A DNA stretch of 64,000 nt from Amblyornis subalaris (Eukaryota; Chordata; Aves; Passeriformes; Ptilonorhynchidae), in contig JACAXG010000064.1 in the NCBI GenBank assembly GCA_018881555.1, positions 682,001 to 746,000 on the forward strand, read 5' to 3'. The position numbers and the translations under genes are program-made. Every line of letters begins with the position of its first letter. The first letter of the stretch is position 1. Under the pieces are notes generated by a model. It was given only the letters and a program-made list of their open reading frames with translations, ran no database searches and was not told the DNA's origin. Shown here piece after piece: positions 24,518 to 35,975 of the stretch.

Positions 24518-26682
24518 CTAAAAATAAAAAGAAACAGAGGTTATAAAGCTAAATCTGAGTAGAGGNATAGTTACCTCCTGTAATTACTCACCAAATCAGC
24601 GTGCACATCTGCACAATCTATTCAAGCAAACCTCAAGGACATTTTCTGTGTTGCCAGTCCTCAAAGTTGGCCCAGGCAATGGTCTAAGCAGACTCACAGA
24701 GCAGGGACTCCTTGTGAGCCNGAGAACATCTGTAAGAATATATTGCCTGCAGACACCCAACCCTCCTGCCAGCAGCAGAGTGGAGGGACAGGGAACACAC
24801 CACAGCTGCAGATGGTCTGGAAAACAATCAATGCTCTGCATTTTTCATGTTTCTTGTAAACAATGAGAACTCTGGTAGAGGACAATACTGATGAGAAAAC
24901 CTAANGCATAAACAAGCAAGAATTCCTGTTCCTGGTGGGTTTGGATGCAGTAGCTGGGCAGACAGCAGGTAGCTCTCAGAACTGGCAAATGTTAGATGGG
25001 CTCTGTGCTGGGGGCCCAGCACATTCCTGTGCTGTGAATCCAATGCCAGTGTTGCTCAGGACTGCATAATTCATCTCCTCCCCACTACACCACAAACACT
25101 GCTGGAGCTCACTTTGATGTGGCACTAACCCAGAGAATTGACTCCATGGGCACCAATNATTTCACCTTTCCTTGGCCCAACAAACACCTTGTATTTTACC
25201 TTTATTGTAGAAACTAAGCAATCAACTAATAGCCATAGAGAGACAAATATGCTCAGTCAGTAATGACCTCTCCAAATCTGCCAAACCTTAAAATGCTTCT
25301 TACTCTAATAATACATTTCTATTTAAACTTCAGTTTGCTTTACACTATAGTGGAGTCTTATCTCCAAGCTAATGAGAGCTACATTTCTGGGTATATTTGG
25401 CCCTCAGGATGATTTACATANGTATCTAAATGAGCAGGGATATTTTATCCTAGAGCAGGTTGCTCNGAGCCCAGTCCAACCTGGCCTCGAATGTTTCCAG
25501 CGATGAGGCATCCACCACCTCTCTGGACAACCTGTTCCAGAGTCTCACCACTCTCTTTGAAAACTTTCTGCCTTATATCTAATGTAAATCTAACCCCTTT
25601 TAGTTTAAAACCATTATCTCTTGTCCTATCACAACAGGTCTTGTTAAAAATTTGCCTCTATTTTGCTTTCAGGCCTCCTTTAACTATTGAAAGGCNGCAA
25701 TAAGGTCTCCTCGGAGCCTTCTCTTCTCCAGACTGAGCAATCTCAACTGTCCCAGCCTTACCTCACAGGAGAAGGACTCCAGCCTTCCTGCCATTTCCAT
25801 GGCCTTCTCCTGGACCCGCTCCAAGAGGCCCATGAATCTTTCCTATGCTGGGACCCCAGAGCTGAATGCAGCCCTGCAGGTGGTGTGTCACCAGAGCAGA
25901 GCAGAGCAGGGCAGAATCATTTCCCTCACCTGCTGCCCATGGAGCTGTGGCTGCAGCCCAGGACACGTTTGGCTTTTGGGCTCTGGGTGCCCATTGCCAG
26001 CTCATGTCCAGCTTTTTATCCCTCAGCACCCCAAATACGTCTCAGCAGGGCAGCTCACGATCCTGTCATCCCCCAGCCTGTGAGGGGTGGCCCCAACCCA
26101 CCTGGGTCCCCAAATCTCAGAAAATCCAGTCAGCCTTTCCAACACCAGCTTAAACATTGCTTCCATAATTACTGAGGTGGGGCCACAAGACAGAGATGCT
26201 AAAAGGATAGAATCTAATATTTTTGGGTTTGCTGTCTATTTATTCAATGCAGGTTTGTCCCCTGAGCCCAAAGGCTATTCCCTGAGAGTTTTGAAAGTAT
26301 GATTGGAAACTTGCTGAGAGGTGATATTTTGTCCTTGATGTTCTGATGAAGTTTTCAAGCACCATATAAATGGTGCATCATCACAGACCAAAGCAATTGC
26401 AGTACAATGGGAGCACCACAAGATCACCAGCTGTTACCTCAGTAATCAAGTCATTGCTGCTGACACCTCTCTACTGGCTACAGGTCTGTTCTCATTTAAA
26501 GACAGAAGAAACTCAGTGAAATCAAGAAAATTTCACCACTTGGACATAGTGCAGATAAGTGGTCAGACAGACTATATACTGCTTAATAATAATAATAATG
26601 AAAAATACAGCTGGGCAGAACACACTGAAAAAGTAAAGAAAGTTTCTAGAGTAGCAGAAATTGAACAAGAGCCATGACTTAC
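24518..26682 (-). other. COL22A1: Intron, 2.2 kb
   Basis: A minus-strand CR1 of roughly 660 bp (25449-26112) occupies about a third of it; the remainder appears unique. Confidence 0.75.
25449..26112 (-). mobile_element. CR1 LINE fragment, about 660 bp
   Basis: Reversed CR1 lacking the extreme 3' tail: it begins at gagcaggttgctc, continues through ggcatccaccacctctctgg, cttctcttctccagactgag, and reaches the ORF2-side blocks around catttccatggccttctcctg and ctcagcaccccaaatac. Confidence 0.92.
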
Positions 26683-26736
26683 CGGTGCACCTACGTAGCC
26701 TTTAATTCCTGGAGGACCCTGCTTTCCCTCGGATCC
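26683..26736 (-). CDS. COL22A1: COL22A1 exon: Gly-X-Y (54 bp)
   Basis: Acceptor ...ccttgccag, donor CCG|gtaagt. The 18 codons read GSEGKQGPPGIKGYVGAP, six perfect triplets in phase 0. It ends GAP, as the human equivalent does just before GLQGER. A tyrosine in the X position is unusual but tolerated. Confidence 0.93.
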
Positions 26737-29700
26737 CTGGCAAGGAATTGAGATACAGTAAAACACCAGAAAATCTTTTCACATAAAAGACCAGGAATAA
26801 AATTAGTTATTCAGAAAAGTAAGTTGCTCTTTCAAGCTCACATTGGGATGTTGAGACTTCTTGACTCCTCAGTGCTGACACAGGAGCAGCATCTGACTTT
26901 GCAACTACTCACCCAAAGTGATGCCCCAATATTTTCTTCCATCCCAGGCACTCAGACAGTAGCAAGTTTTATTCCTCTGCTTTCAGTCTTGCCCTACAAA
27001 GGCAAACTGCCCCATACAAGTTCCTCTACAGGTTATTTCAGACAGTTTGGCACTGTTGTCGTGTGCAAAAACTTCTTTGGCTCCTGTACACAGTGTTGAG
27101 GGAACAAAGTGCAGGTACACATTGAGGCAAAATGACCGCNGTCTTCAAAATTTTATGTGTTTTGAAGAGTGAATGAAAAGAAACAGATCAGAACTACCTT
27201 TTCCANTGTTTATTTTTAATAAAAAGAAAAAACTAAAGAGAATCAGGTATGTTTCATCAGTCCTTCAGCTGGTTCTCACTGACTCTCCCTGGAGAAGGTA
27301 CATTGGAATGGAGAGCACTCAGAGTTTGCTTTTATGTGTCTTACAATGCCTGAAAATGACCTGGATCCTCAGCTGAACAGGTTCAACCCCCAGAGCCATC
27401 CTGTGGAGACAGTCTGGGCGTGGCAAATTGATCTAGAGAAATGGTTTGGCATCTTATATCACCTGTTTGACTGATTATTTTCTTACTTATATCACTTCCC
27501 CTTTCCCACCACTCTCATCTGTCTAACTCCTGTATTGGGTGGCTGTAAGGCATAAGGCTTCAAAACAGACAGAGATTTTATTTTAAAATTATTTTAAAAT
27601 AATTTCTACATTTCATATTAATAGATGTTTCATATTAAAAAGGTAATAAAATTAAAAATGCAAGATACGTTTGCAATGAATTATGAGCAGAACTGAGGCT
27701 TTTTTTTGCTCCTAATGCAAGTGCCCTAGCTAATAAGAGTGGGGTTCAAGCACAAGCAAAGCTTGTGGGGATCTCTACAACATCAGACATGTGAGAACCT
27801 TGGCAAGGTCAGGAAGCATTGCAAGTGCTCTAACAGCAGAGGGAGAGCAGCAGGCATGCACCTAAATCTTTTCTTCAGTCTGCACAAAAATACTGCTACC
27901 AAAGTCCAGGCAAAACCCCAAGAGAAACAGAGGTCTGCTGCAAGTCGTCCAAATTATTAAAGTCTAACTCAGTGCTGTTACATAAAACGTGGTTGTAATA
28001 CTCAGCAAAAGTTATAGAGAAACTGGGTTTGTCTGGATGAGATGTGCTGAACCCACTCAAGGCCTGTGCTGAGATCATGTCTGGTAAACCAGAGAAGCGT
28101 GAGACCTTCGACAGCTCAAGCAAGCAAGAAGGAAATTTGTCAAAATGAAACTCTTACCTAATACTTTTTATTTCAAAGGATTGATTTTTCCCACCTACCC
28201 CCCCTGCTTTTTCTATTAAGTGCAGATAACTGTCAGTTCAGACAGGAATGCTACAGCTATGTCTGTGCCACAGCAATGACAACCACAAAAAACCTCTTTA
28301 TCCTTTTATTAGAGATACAGGGGGAAAAAAAGAAGGAAAAGGTTGAATATTTGCTGCAGGATATTACAGGCTAAAGGGCCTGATCTCAAAAATCCAAGCT
28401 TTAATTCACTGCAAAAACATCATACTGTGATGGATCTGAGCTATGGCCTTTTTCCTCTGGACCCACTTATTCTACGTAAATTAACCTGCCATGTCCCACA
28501 TATTTATGTGAGAGCTTTCTCCACCAACCAGTGGATATTTCTTGCTATCTCAGACCACTTCTATGACATCTTCTATAACCAGAAGCTGCAACACTTCAGC
28601 ACAAGGCTGACTTTGATACCTCTTCTGTGTGTCCACCAGCTTGTAGCCAGCAAGTTCACACACCCTTCTTGGGGAGCAATAAAGTTTACCCTCCAAGTTT
28701 GATGAAAAAGAAAAAAAAACATACTAAACCCCCCAGTTTTATGCTGAAGACACTGAGCTAGGAACAATCTCCCCTGGAGACATCACTGAGCAGCAAGAGC
28801 AGTAAAACCAGAGATGACATACCAAGGCCATTTCACTCCTGTAACATATACATGTGCCCTAATGGACCCAGCAGCCGTCTCCATAACTCTTTGGACTGAA
28901 ATCCTATTACCAGAAGTCTGGAGGACCCTTATCTGTGCTACTGGAAGCTTTGCACAATTAATGAGGTCTGTAAAAAGTACAAGACAACTTCTTAAAAGAA
29001 AGTGCTGGCAATTCCCACCGAAGCAGAAGGCTCCTCAGCCAAGGAGATAAACAAGGGGCTGAATTTCCTGGGGCACAGGTATCNTTGCTGAGCACACCCT
29101 GCGCTTTCCTGGCTCAATGCAAATGAAGATGGATTGAGCCGGNAAGGACCATAGCCCAACCAACCAGAGAAACTGCAAGGTAGCTCTCCATGGAGCCTGN
29201 GGTAGAGCCCAGAGCTGCTGTATTGATGCTGATGATAAAAATAACTGATCTGGCAAAAAAAAACCCAAAACAATCATTACACCAGTAATTGGGGNATGTG
29301 ACCTCTCTGATTGCCAACTCCACCCGTCCTTATACACCTTGTTCCACACCAGTGAGGTGCTCAGGCTTTACACCAATCGGTAAAGGAGTGTGGATCCCTA
29401 TTTCAGATTTTAAAGCCCTGTCAGCAAAGTCAGGGTTATTTCTTAAAATAGCTCAGGCCAGAATCCAGCTCAAGGACACTGCATACAGCCAGTGCATCCA
29501 TTGAGGGAAATGAAAGTCACTGTGAAAGCACACAATCATTTTATGTTTAGGCACNGTGGGAGGCTGGGGTTTGCCAAGCTCACACCTTCACTGGGAGCAC
29601 TGGGCACTGTCCAGTCAGATGTCTTTAGGTCCAGCCCCACCAGCACTTGTCCTAAGTGGAAAATATGGAGCAGGACCAAGTCCATCTTGAGGTAGATGTG

Positions 29701-31133
29701 GATGCTTCAGTTTAGCTTGGTTTGCAAAAGCTTTGCCAAAAAAGTTTGAGTAACTTCATACCACAAAGAGCATCCTGTAGCCTGCTGGTTTGTGATTCCA
29801 CTACANGAGACATGCAGGACAGAGAGAAAATATGTATTTATTTACTTGACAGGAGACATGCAGATGAAAAGCATTTGTGAGTGATGAATTCAGTTCATTT
29901 CATCCAAGTCCCAAATCCCACTGAAGNACAAAATATTCAGTGTGCCCCTACTCAGCCCAGCACAGCCCTGCTTTGCATGTGCCATTTATCCCCTGCTGAA
30001 ACCAGTATGGTTTCCACAGAGAATCCTGGAATGGNTGCCAAGAATTTCTGCTAATCCACACACACCCTGTTAGTTCCATGTTAGTTAGTCCTGATGGGAC
30101 TTTGGGCAGGGATGAACATTCCTCTCTATGCAAAAACATAGGGACAATTTGGAGACAGGGCTCTCCATAGCTGAGGAACCCAGAGGACCCAAATATGACC
30201 TGCTTCATTGAGTCCNCTCAGACAGAGCCAAGGGACAATCAAGGCTACACCTGGAAAGGTGCTCAGGTACTTAACTCCTATTTGAGAACAAAGGCATCAG
30301 TGAATTCAGGAAGAGGTTTAGGTGACCAGAAAGGTGTGATACTCAAAGGTCTTTGCTTGTACAGGAACAGAACTGGGTGAAGTAAATTCAGGCAATCAAA
30401 CTGTTTCCCTTGCAGCCCCTTTCACAGGATGAGCTGAACTTGCTGTGCACGGTACCCCTAAAAACACACTTGTCACAGTGCACCACCCACTTTTTGTGTT
30501 ATAACAAGACTGAAACCACCTGAGGGGTATTTATTCCCTCAGTATCCAGGGAACAAGACAAGGAGAGCTGAGACTCTGAAAGGAGGTTAAGGAATTGCTT
30601 ATGAGAAGGTCTTAAAAATTCAGGCACATTTCTGATGCTCAGCTAAGTCCCACCAAATCTCCATTCAGAAGCACCTTGTTTGAAGCAAACTCAGGTTCTG
30701 TATCGCTCAGCCACCATTCACTGGCACAAAACTGAAGCTCCCAAAATAGGCAGAAACATCCAGGCTAGGATCTCTACATGACTGGTTTTTTTCACTCATA
30801 AAGTAGGAATAATAATTCTCATCTGCATCTTTGTGAGAGTTGGAAAGGCTACTGAAGACATGACACAAGNCTTACGTGCCCCAAAACATGTTCTCTGCAC
30901 CTTCTCCAGATATACTGCTGATTGAAAAAAAGATATTTCTTCTTTTTACATAGTTTGTCTGATTGCTGATACCTTAGCAGATCTCTGCTGAAAATGAGCA
31001 TTTTGAATTAATTTCTTCATTCACCAGTGAGAATATCAAATATCATAAGTGAGAAATAATTCAAGCAACTTACACATAAAAAGTCAGTAAAAAGAAAATG
31101 CCTGCCCATGTAAAGAAGAAATGGAAAGCTTAC
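26737..31133 (-). other. COL22A1: Intron, 4.4 kb
   Basis: Mostly unique sequence, with an AT palindrome near 27585-27602 and a MIR-like piece at 30780-30875. No exon, transposon of a young family or RNA gene was seen. Confidence 0.7.
30780..30875 (+). repeat. MIR-like SINE remnant
   Basis: ctcataaagtaggaataataattctc followed by catctttgtgagagttgg follows the 3' part of MIR (tctgtaaaatggggataataat, then ttgtgaggatt). Tentative. Confidence 0.4.
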
Positions 31134-31187
31134 CTTGGGACCTGCTGGCCCAGGCAGTCCAAATGCTCCTGGATGTCCTCGTTCACC
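31134..31187 (-). CDS. COL22A1: COL22A1 exon: Gly-X-Y (54 bp)
   Basis: Acceptor ...tacttgcag, donor AAG|gtaagc. The 18 codons read GERGHPGAFGLPGPAGPK in six intact triplets. With the last residues of the previous exon it forms GDTGER. The human counterpart (GEPGELGEPGLPGEVGMR from memory) has the same length but a rather different sequence, so this is a fast-evolving part of the helix. Confidence 0.93.
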
Positions 31188-32473
31188 CTGCAAGTAGCAG
31201 CAATACCACTGGTAAATGCAAATCTTTTGTATATAAAGGCTAGGATGGCTCAAAACAGTCATTGCATGCAGTTAGAAATGGTAGCTCTATCCAGTATCAA
31301 CAGTCCTGAGATCTGGAAGTTTATGTGTGCTTTCTTGACAAAAATAAAAGCAGAAAGAGACAAATCAAAAACTGAAGCAGCTCTTCATCTGCTCTCAAAA
31401 CACAACCTAGTAGCAAGAAACGAGTTCCCCAAGTTGTGAAGAGCTTGCAGTGATTACAGTGTACAGAGATGGATTCCTTGGAGTCAGCATANTGCATTCG
31501 TTCTTGAATTGTGACCTTGCAATATATAAACACATCTTATAAGGAATTCTGCAAGTACAAGTGTGTCACTGTCCAATCCCAGACCATGCCATGTGTGATG
31601 TGACGAGTTTGCATCNGTTCTGGAAGCAGTTCCAAGACTAGAAAATTATCACAGTTTTTCCAAAATAGAACAAGTGTGGCACAAAGAAGGAAAAGGATGT
31701 AAGAAAAAGATCTTTTCTGCTGTGTGTCACTCCTTTCGTGTATGCCTGCCCTTCCAAAGAGTCCTTCCCCAAGTTCTTTCAGTTGCCACCAAGTGACTGC
31801 CACAAAGGGTCAGTGAATGAGATGACAAAGGTCCACCATCAGGTTGAAGATAATTCTAAGGGATGGTGACCAAGCAGGGGAAACGATGTAAAGCTCTAAA
31901 ACACACTTCTATGAGATACTGGAAAACGTGTTTGTGGTTTTGTGTTTCAACTGCAAACCTCTTACAGGCAGTATTTGCTGCATCCTTCCTCGAGCTAACT
32001 CTACACCTCTTCTGCTCCTCTTAACAGAAGAGGAGTTCAGATCCTTGTTTCTGTGACCAAGACTCTCATTTCTCCAACCCATGCCTGCTGTGGAAGCACA
32101 AGATGGTTCCCTGCACCCCTGCCATCTCCAGTAGCCAAGGACTCCTTGCCAAACACAAAGCAAGTGGCCAGGCTCTGCAGCTGCAGCTGTTACCCAGCAG
32201 GTCCCAAAGCACAGGCTGCTCCCTTTCCCTCCTTAATGAAGGATAACGGAGCTGCCCCTGAAGCCTCCAGCGATGGTTAATCCATAGGACACCTGCCTTG
32301 GCTGCAAGCATGTGAGGGAGGGTTTTGGGGCTATTAACCTCCTGCCATTTGTTTCTGCCGCTCCCAAAACTGCCACACAAATCCCCCAGACGCGTTCCAC
32401 TCAAGGCGGATCGATTCCCACCGCCTGCCTCGCACTGAAAAGCGGGATTACACGGAGGAACAAAAAGGCTTAC
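31188..32473 (-). other. COL22A1: Intron, 1.3 kb
   Basis: Nothing recognisable beyond its splice sites. The exon-proximal 150 bases (32320-32470) are GC-richer than the rest. Confidence 0.7.
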
Positions 32474-32527
32474 TGTGTCTCCTTTTGCTCCATCCCTCCC
32501 AGGGGGGCCAGGTGAGCCCAGGGAACC
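32474..32527 (-). CDS. COL22A1: COL22A1 exon: Gly-X-Y (54 bp), GSLG...GRDG
   Basis: Acceptor ...tcgttacag, donor ACA|gtaagc. The 18 codons read GSLGSPGPPGRDGAKGDT, six perfect triplets. It aligns closely with the human segment GSLGLPGPPGRDGSKG (from memory), anchoring the register of this part of the helix. Y-position prolines (SPG, PPG) are expected hydroxylation sites. Confidence 0.94.
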
Positions 32528-32800
32528 CTGTAACGACAGCAGAGTTGTCATCAGCACAGCATTAACACCCGCCGCGAGTGCGATGACACGAGTAGCGCAT
32601 CAAGACGAGAATGAGGAGTGAGGAGAAACATTTCAAGACAAACATTTATTATTTACAGTTTCTGGAGGAGTTGCTCCTGACAGTAAAACACTGGGGACGA
32701 TTGATGAGCTGCTAATGAGGAACTAGGCACTCTCAGCCACTTAACTCATTTAAGAATAAATTAATATAAAAGCTCTGGAGCTAATTAGACACATAACAAC

Positions 32801-32807
32801 TGAGTCA
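32801..32807. promoter_or_regulatory. Perfect AP-1 motif (TGAGTCA) in TAAT-rich intron sequence
   Basis: A perfect TGAGTCA lies within a stretch (32740-32830) with several TAAT homeodomain-type cores. Motif match only; occupancy cannot be judged from sequence. Confidence 0.3.
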
Positions 32808-33933
32808 TCTTAATATTATCATATCATCTTCCCCCAGCCTCTCTCTTCGCTGTTCCATTGTCTCAAAAAATTACATTTTTTAGTTGTTTTTTTTTCTTCT
32901 TTCATGTACAACATCCATCCCAAAGCTCAGAAGCCTCTAGGCAAAGCTACAATATACATAAGCAGTAANCCTAGAAGAAAATAGAAAAGAAGCCTTGAAA
33001 AACTCAAGCAGTCCTCGGGAATGACCCTGACCACCGGGAAGCAAGTCCCAGAGCTGTGAATGTGCAAAGGTGTAGAAAACAAAGAAACACAAAGTCAAAC
33101 ACCACTTAAATTTAAAATTCTAAACATTTAAAATCTTCCTATGCACCAGGGTGAATGGAACTAAATATGTTGAGATTGGTGGCTGCACAGCTAACAGGGA
33201 CTGCAGCAAATGTGAAGAAAAAGGCAACTTTGCTGCCTGCAGCTGGCAATTTAAAGAACAAATGGAAAGACAATAGACAAACAACAGGCAAGATACACAG
33301 TGAGGAACTGGGTTAGTGTTTTCACTTCTAGGCACTGCAGCAGTTTCTTAAGTGTGTTATAAAACAAGGCTCAAAGGAGAAACAGACATGGGCACTGAGA
33401 GCTGCCCCTGTGGGCTGTGATTGCACAGAGCTGGTTTGTTGTGTGTCACTTGGAGGGGCATCTTGCTATTTTATGAGGTGGAAAAAGTTTAAATTCCTAA
33501 AATTCCTCCTGCAAATTATGATTAAGGAATTTCTGAAAAATGTGTCTGAAGTAAATATTACTCAACAGAACAAGCTAAGTACAGAATTTAATTTTTTTTC
33601 TTCAAGATGATGACACAATAAGAGGCTAGAGGCCACCACAGTCCAAAAGATATTTACNTTTAGTGCAAGTAAAGGCATAGTAATCTTTGGCCTTCCATGT
33701 CTCATATTGAAGAGACTCTGGTGTTTCTGTATGTATTAGCACTGAGTTTCTATTCCGCTACACTTTTATACTTAAGAGTTTTACAAAGTTTAGTCAAAGC
33801 TCATGCCTTTGAGCTTTCCACACATTTGCCAAATGTGGCTGAGCATCGTCAATAGGTTTAAAAACTTAAAGGTGCACTTTGATGAAAAACAGTACAATAT
33901 CATAATCTCCTTTTCTTAGCACCTTGCTAACAC

Positions 33934-33956
33934 ANAAAACAAAACAAAACAAAACA
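33934..33956. repeat. Short CAAAA repeat
   Basis: Four to five CAAAA units in tandem. Confidence 0.85.
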
Positions 33957-34071
33957 TAATACAGAGGTAAAACAAAAGACTTAGAGGAGGATTGGTTTTC
34001 ATTAGACTTCCATGATAGCTTTATAAGCTCTTAAACTTTCTAGAGTATAATTAATAAAGACTTGGACTTAC

Positions 34072-34125
34072 TTTTTCTCCTTTATCCCCTTTCAGTCCAG
34101 GAAAGCCAGGGAGCCCTTCTTCGCC
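34072..34125 (-). CDS. COL22A1: COL22A1 exon: Gly-X-Y (54 bp), possibly absent in human
   Basis: Acceptor ...gcgctgtag, donor AAA|gtaagt. The 18 codons read GEEGLPGFPGLKGDKGEK, six perfect triplets in phase 0. The exon follows the 16.5 kb intron, the longest in the window. In the human protein as I recall it, GEKGEK is followed directly by GSLGLPGPPGRDG, which here is the next exon (32.5 kb). This exon therefore looks additional, although the splice sites and triplet pattern are fully intact. It could be bird-specific, lost in mammals, or alternatively spliced. Confidence 0.9.
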
Positions 34126-34991
34126 CTACAGCGCCAATGAAAAAAATACTTCATATGAAATGCCACCTCATTCTGTGGTACATCTGTGTATTTTAGACAG
34201 TGCAGTTGTCATCTCTTGAGAACTGAGTCCAGCTTCTCACCCTTGCTGTAACAATGCTGTGCTCAGTCACCTGTAACTCGCTCATATTTGAACAGGTTCA
34301 CTTCCAGTTTTCCATTCCAGTGCATTCCTCCCCCTCCTTTTTTGTAATTACCATCCAGAACCAGTAGTTTCCAAGAAAATATTAGAGACCCATCCTTGTT
34401 AACTAAAAGTATTTGAAGCACAGCAACAATTCCCTGAGAAACCCTCCTGTTGCCACATTCCAAAGCACAAAAACTTGAAGTTGCGCTTGGCCAACTTAGT
34501 ACCAAGTCAAATTCCCAATGACATGGATTTTTTTTTTTTTTCAATTTCCAAGGGCATGGAAATTGAGATGGCAAAGTTCGGAAAAATTCAAATGTATGAT
34601 TTTTTATTTCCTTTTAACTGCTCTCATTAGGGCAAAAGACGGAGAAATTTTTCCCCGTCTGCTTTTGTAAAAACTCACTAGCACAGGAAAACCCTTTTGC
34701 AAGAGCATAAAATTGGCTAAGAAGTTGATGCCTATATTTCTAAGTTGTCTGTATGTACATAAGGACTGCCTACATATGCAGATAAATTCAGACCAAATGC
34801 TGCCACATGAAGTCTTATTTGTGACTTTTTTATTCTGTAGGTCTAGTCCAGCAGACTTAGATGGATGTATTCCTAGGGCACGGTTCCAGTGAATGATAGA
34901 CAGTGTCAAAATCAGGCCTTATTTATTTATAGGTATATTTGGCACTTAAAGGTTAATAAAAGATAGTATCTGAAAAGTATCTGTGCTGCAT

Positions 34992-35075
34992 ATGCAAATT
35001 AAAGTCGATACTTTTATAATCACATTTCTTGCTAACTGAGCCTTCATGAAGCACTCCAGAATTTGCAATTTGCAT
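34992..35075. promoter_or_regulatory. Two inverted perfect POU octamers
   Basis: ATGCAAAT at 34992-34999 and its exact reverse complement ATTTGCAT at 35068-35075, in a non-repetitive AT-rich stretch of the longest intron. The octamer is the classic POU-factor site. Enhancer function is inference only. Confidence 0.35.
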
Positions 35076-35584
35076 CAGGCCTGCTGTATTAGAATGGCTC
35101 CCTAATGAGACAGAAACCCCATCAAGTAGCAAACGTGATTTTTGAGGAAATCATTTGCTCTAAGGGGTCAATATAANTCGAAGGAACTGCTGTTCCATGG
35201 CAAAGTGTGTCACAGGTAGGAGAACGATTTGTGTCTTTTCTACGCAAAGCCAAAGGAGTTTGCATAAGATCCAGTTAATTAGTTTCTTCTCTTGCCTTTT
35301 TTTTTTTTTTTTGCCTCCATGAAATAGCAACTGCTTTGCAAAGCTGAACAAATTAATCCTAGCATCAGTCAATAAGTTTGAAGCACAGTGCTCACAGAAA
35401 TATTCATGCAGGACAGGAGAGTATCCACCAGCTTTCCCAGTTTCTCTCCAAGGAGAAAATTGCACAGAAGCAACCTAGACTCTAGAGACAGGTTTAATTT
35501 CCCTTGGGAAACCACCCCTGGAAAGGCTACAGAGTGGGAAGGGCTCCTATTTTTGCCCCTTCCACTGACTTCCAATNAGTTGTT

Positions 35585-35975
35585 ACNGGTGGAAAAGACC
35601 TCCAAGATCAAGTCCAATCCAGCACTGCCAAGTCCACCACTAAACCATGTCCCCGGGTGCCATACCTACATGTTTTTTCAACACTTTCAAGGACAGTGAT
35701 TCCTTAACTTCCCTGGGCAGTCTGTTCCAATGCTTGACCATCCTTTCAACGAAGAATTTTTTCCTGACATCCTCCAAATCTCCCCTGGTACAACTTGAGG
35801 CCATTTCCTCTTGTCCTATCACTTGTTACTTGTGAGAAGATACTGCCCCCACTACCCCGCTACGATCTCCTTTCAGGGAGTTGTAGAGAGTAATAACATC
35901 TCCCTGAGCCTCCTTTTCTCCAGGTTAGATAACCCCATTTCCCCAGCTTGCTGCTTTGTATCCCTCNATAAGCAG
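35585..35975 (-). mobile_element. CR1 LINE fragment, about 390 bp
   Basis: Reversed CR1 of the same subfamily type as the copies at 800 and 17109: gtggaaaagacctccaagatc, the accatgtccccgggtgcc block, gggcagtctgttccaatgc, ttcctcttgtcctatcac, and ctgagcctccttttctccag. Confidence 0.93.

Larger units (their letters stand above)
32528..34071 (-). other. COL22A1: Intron, 1.5 kb
   Basis: Holds a TAAT-rich stretch with a perfect AP-1 site (TGAGTCA at 32801-32807) and a short CAAAA repeat near 33934-33956. No exon was seen. Confidence 0.7.
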
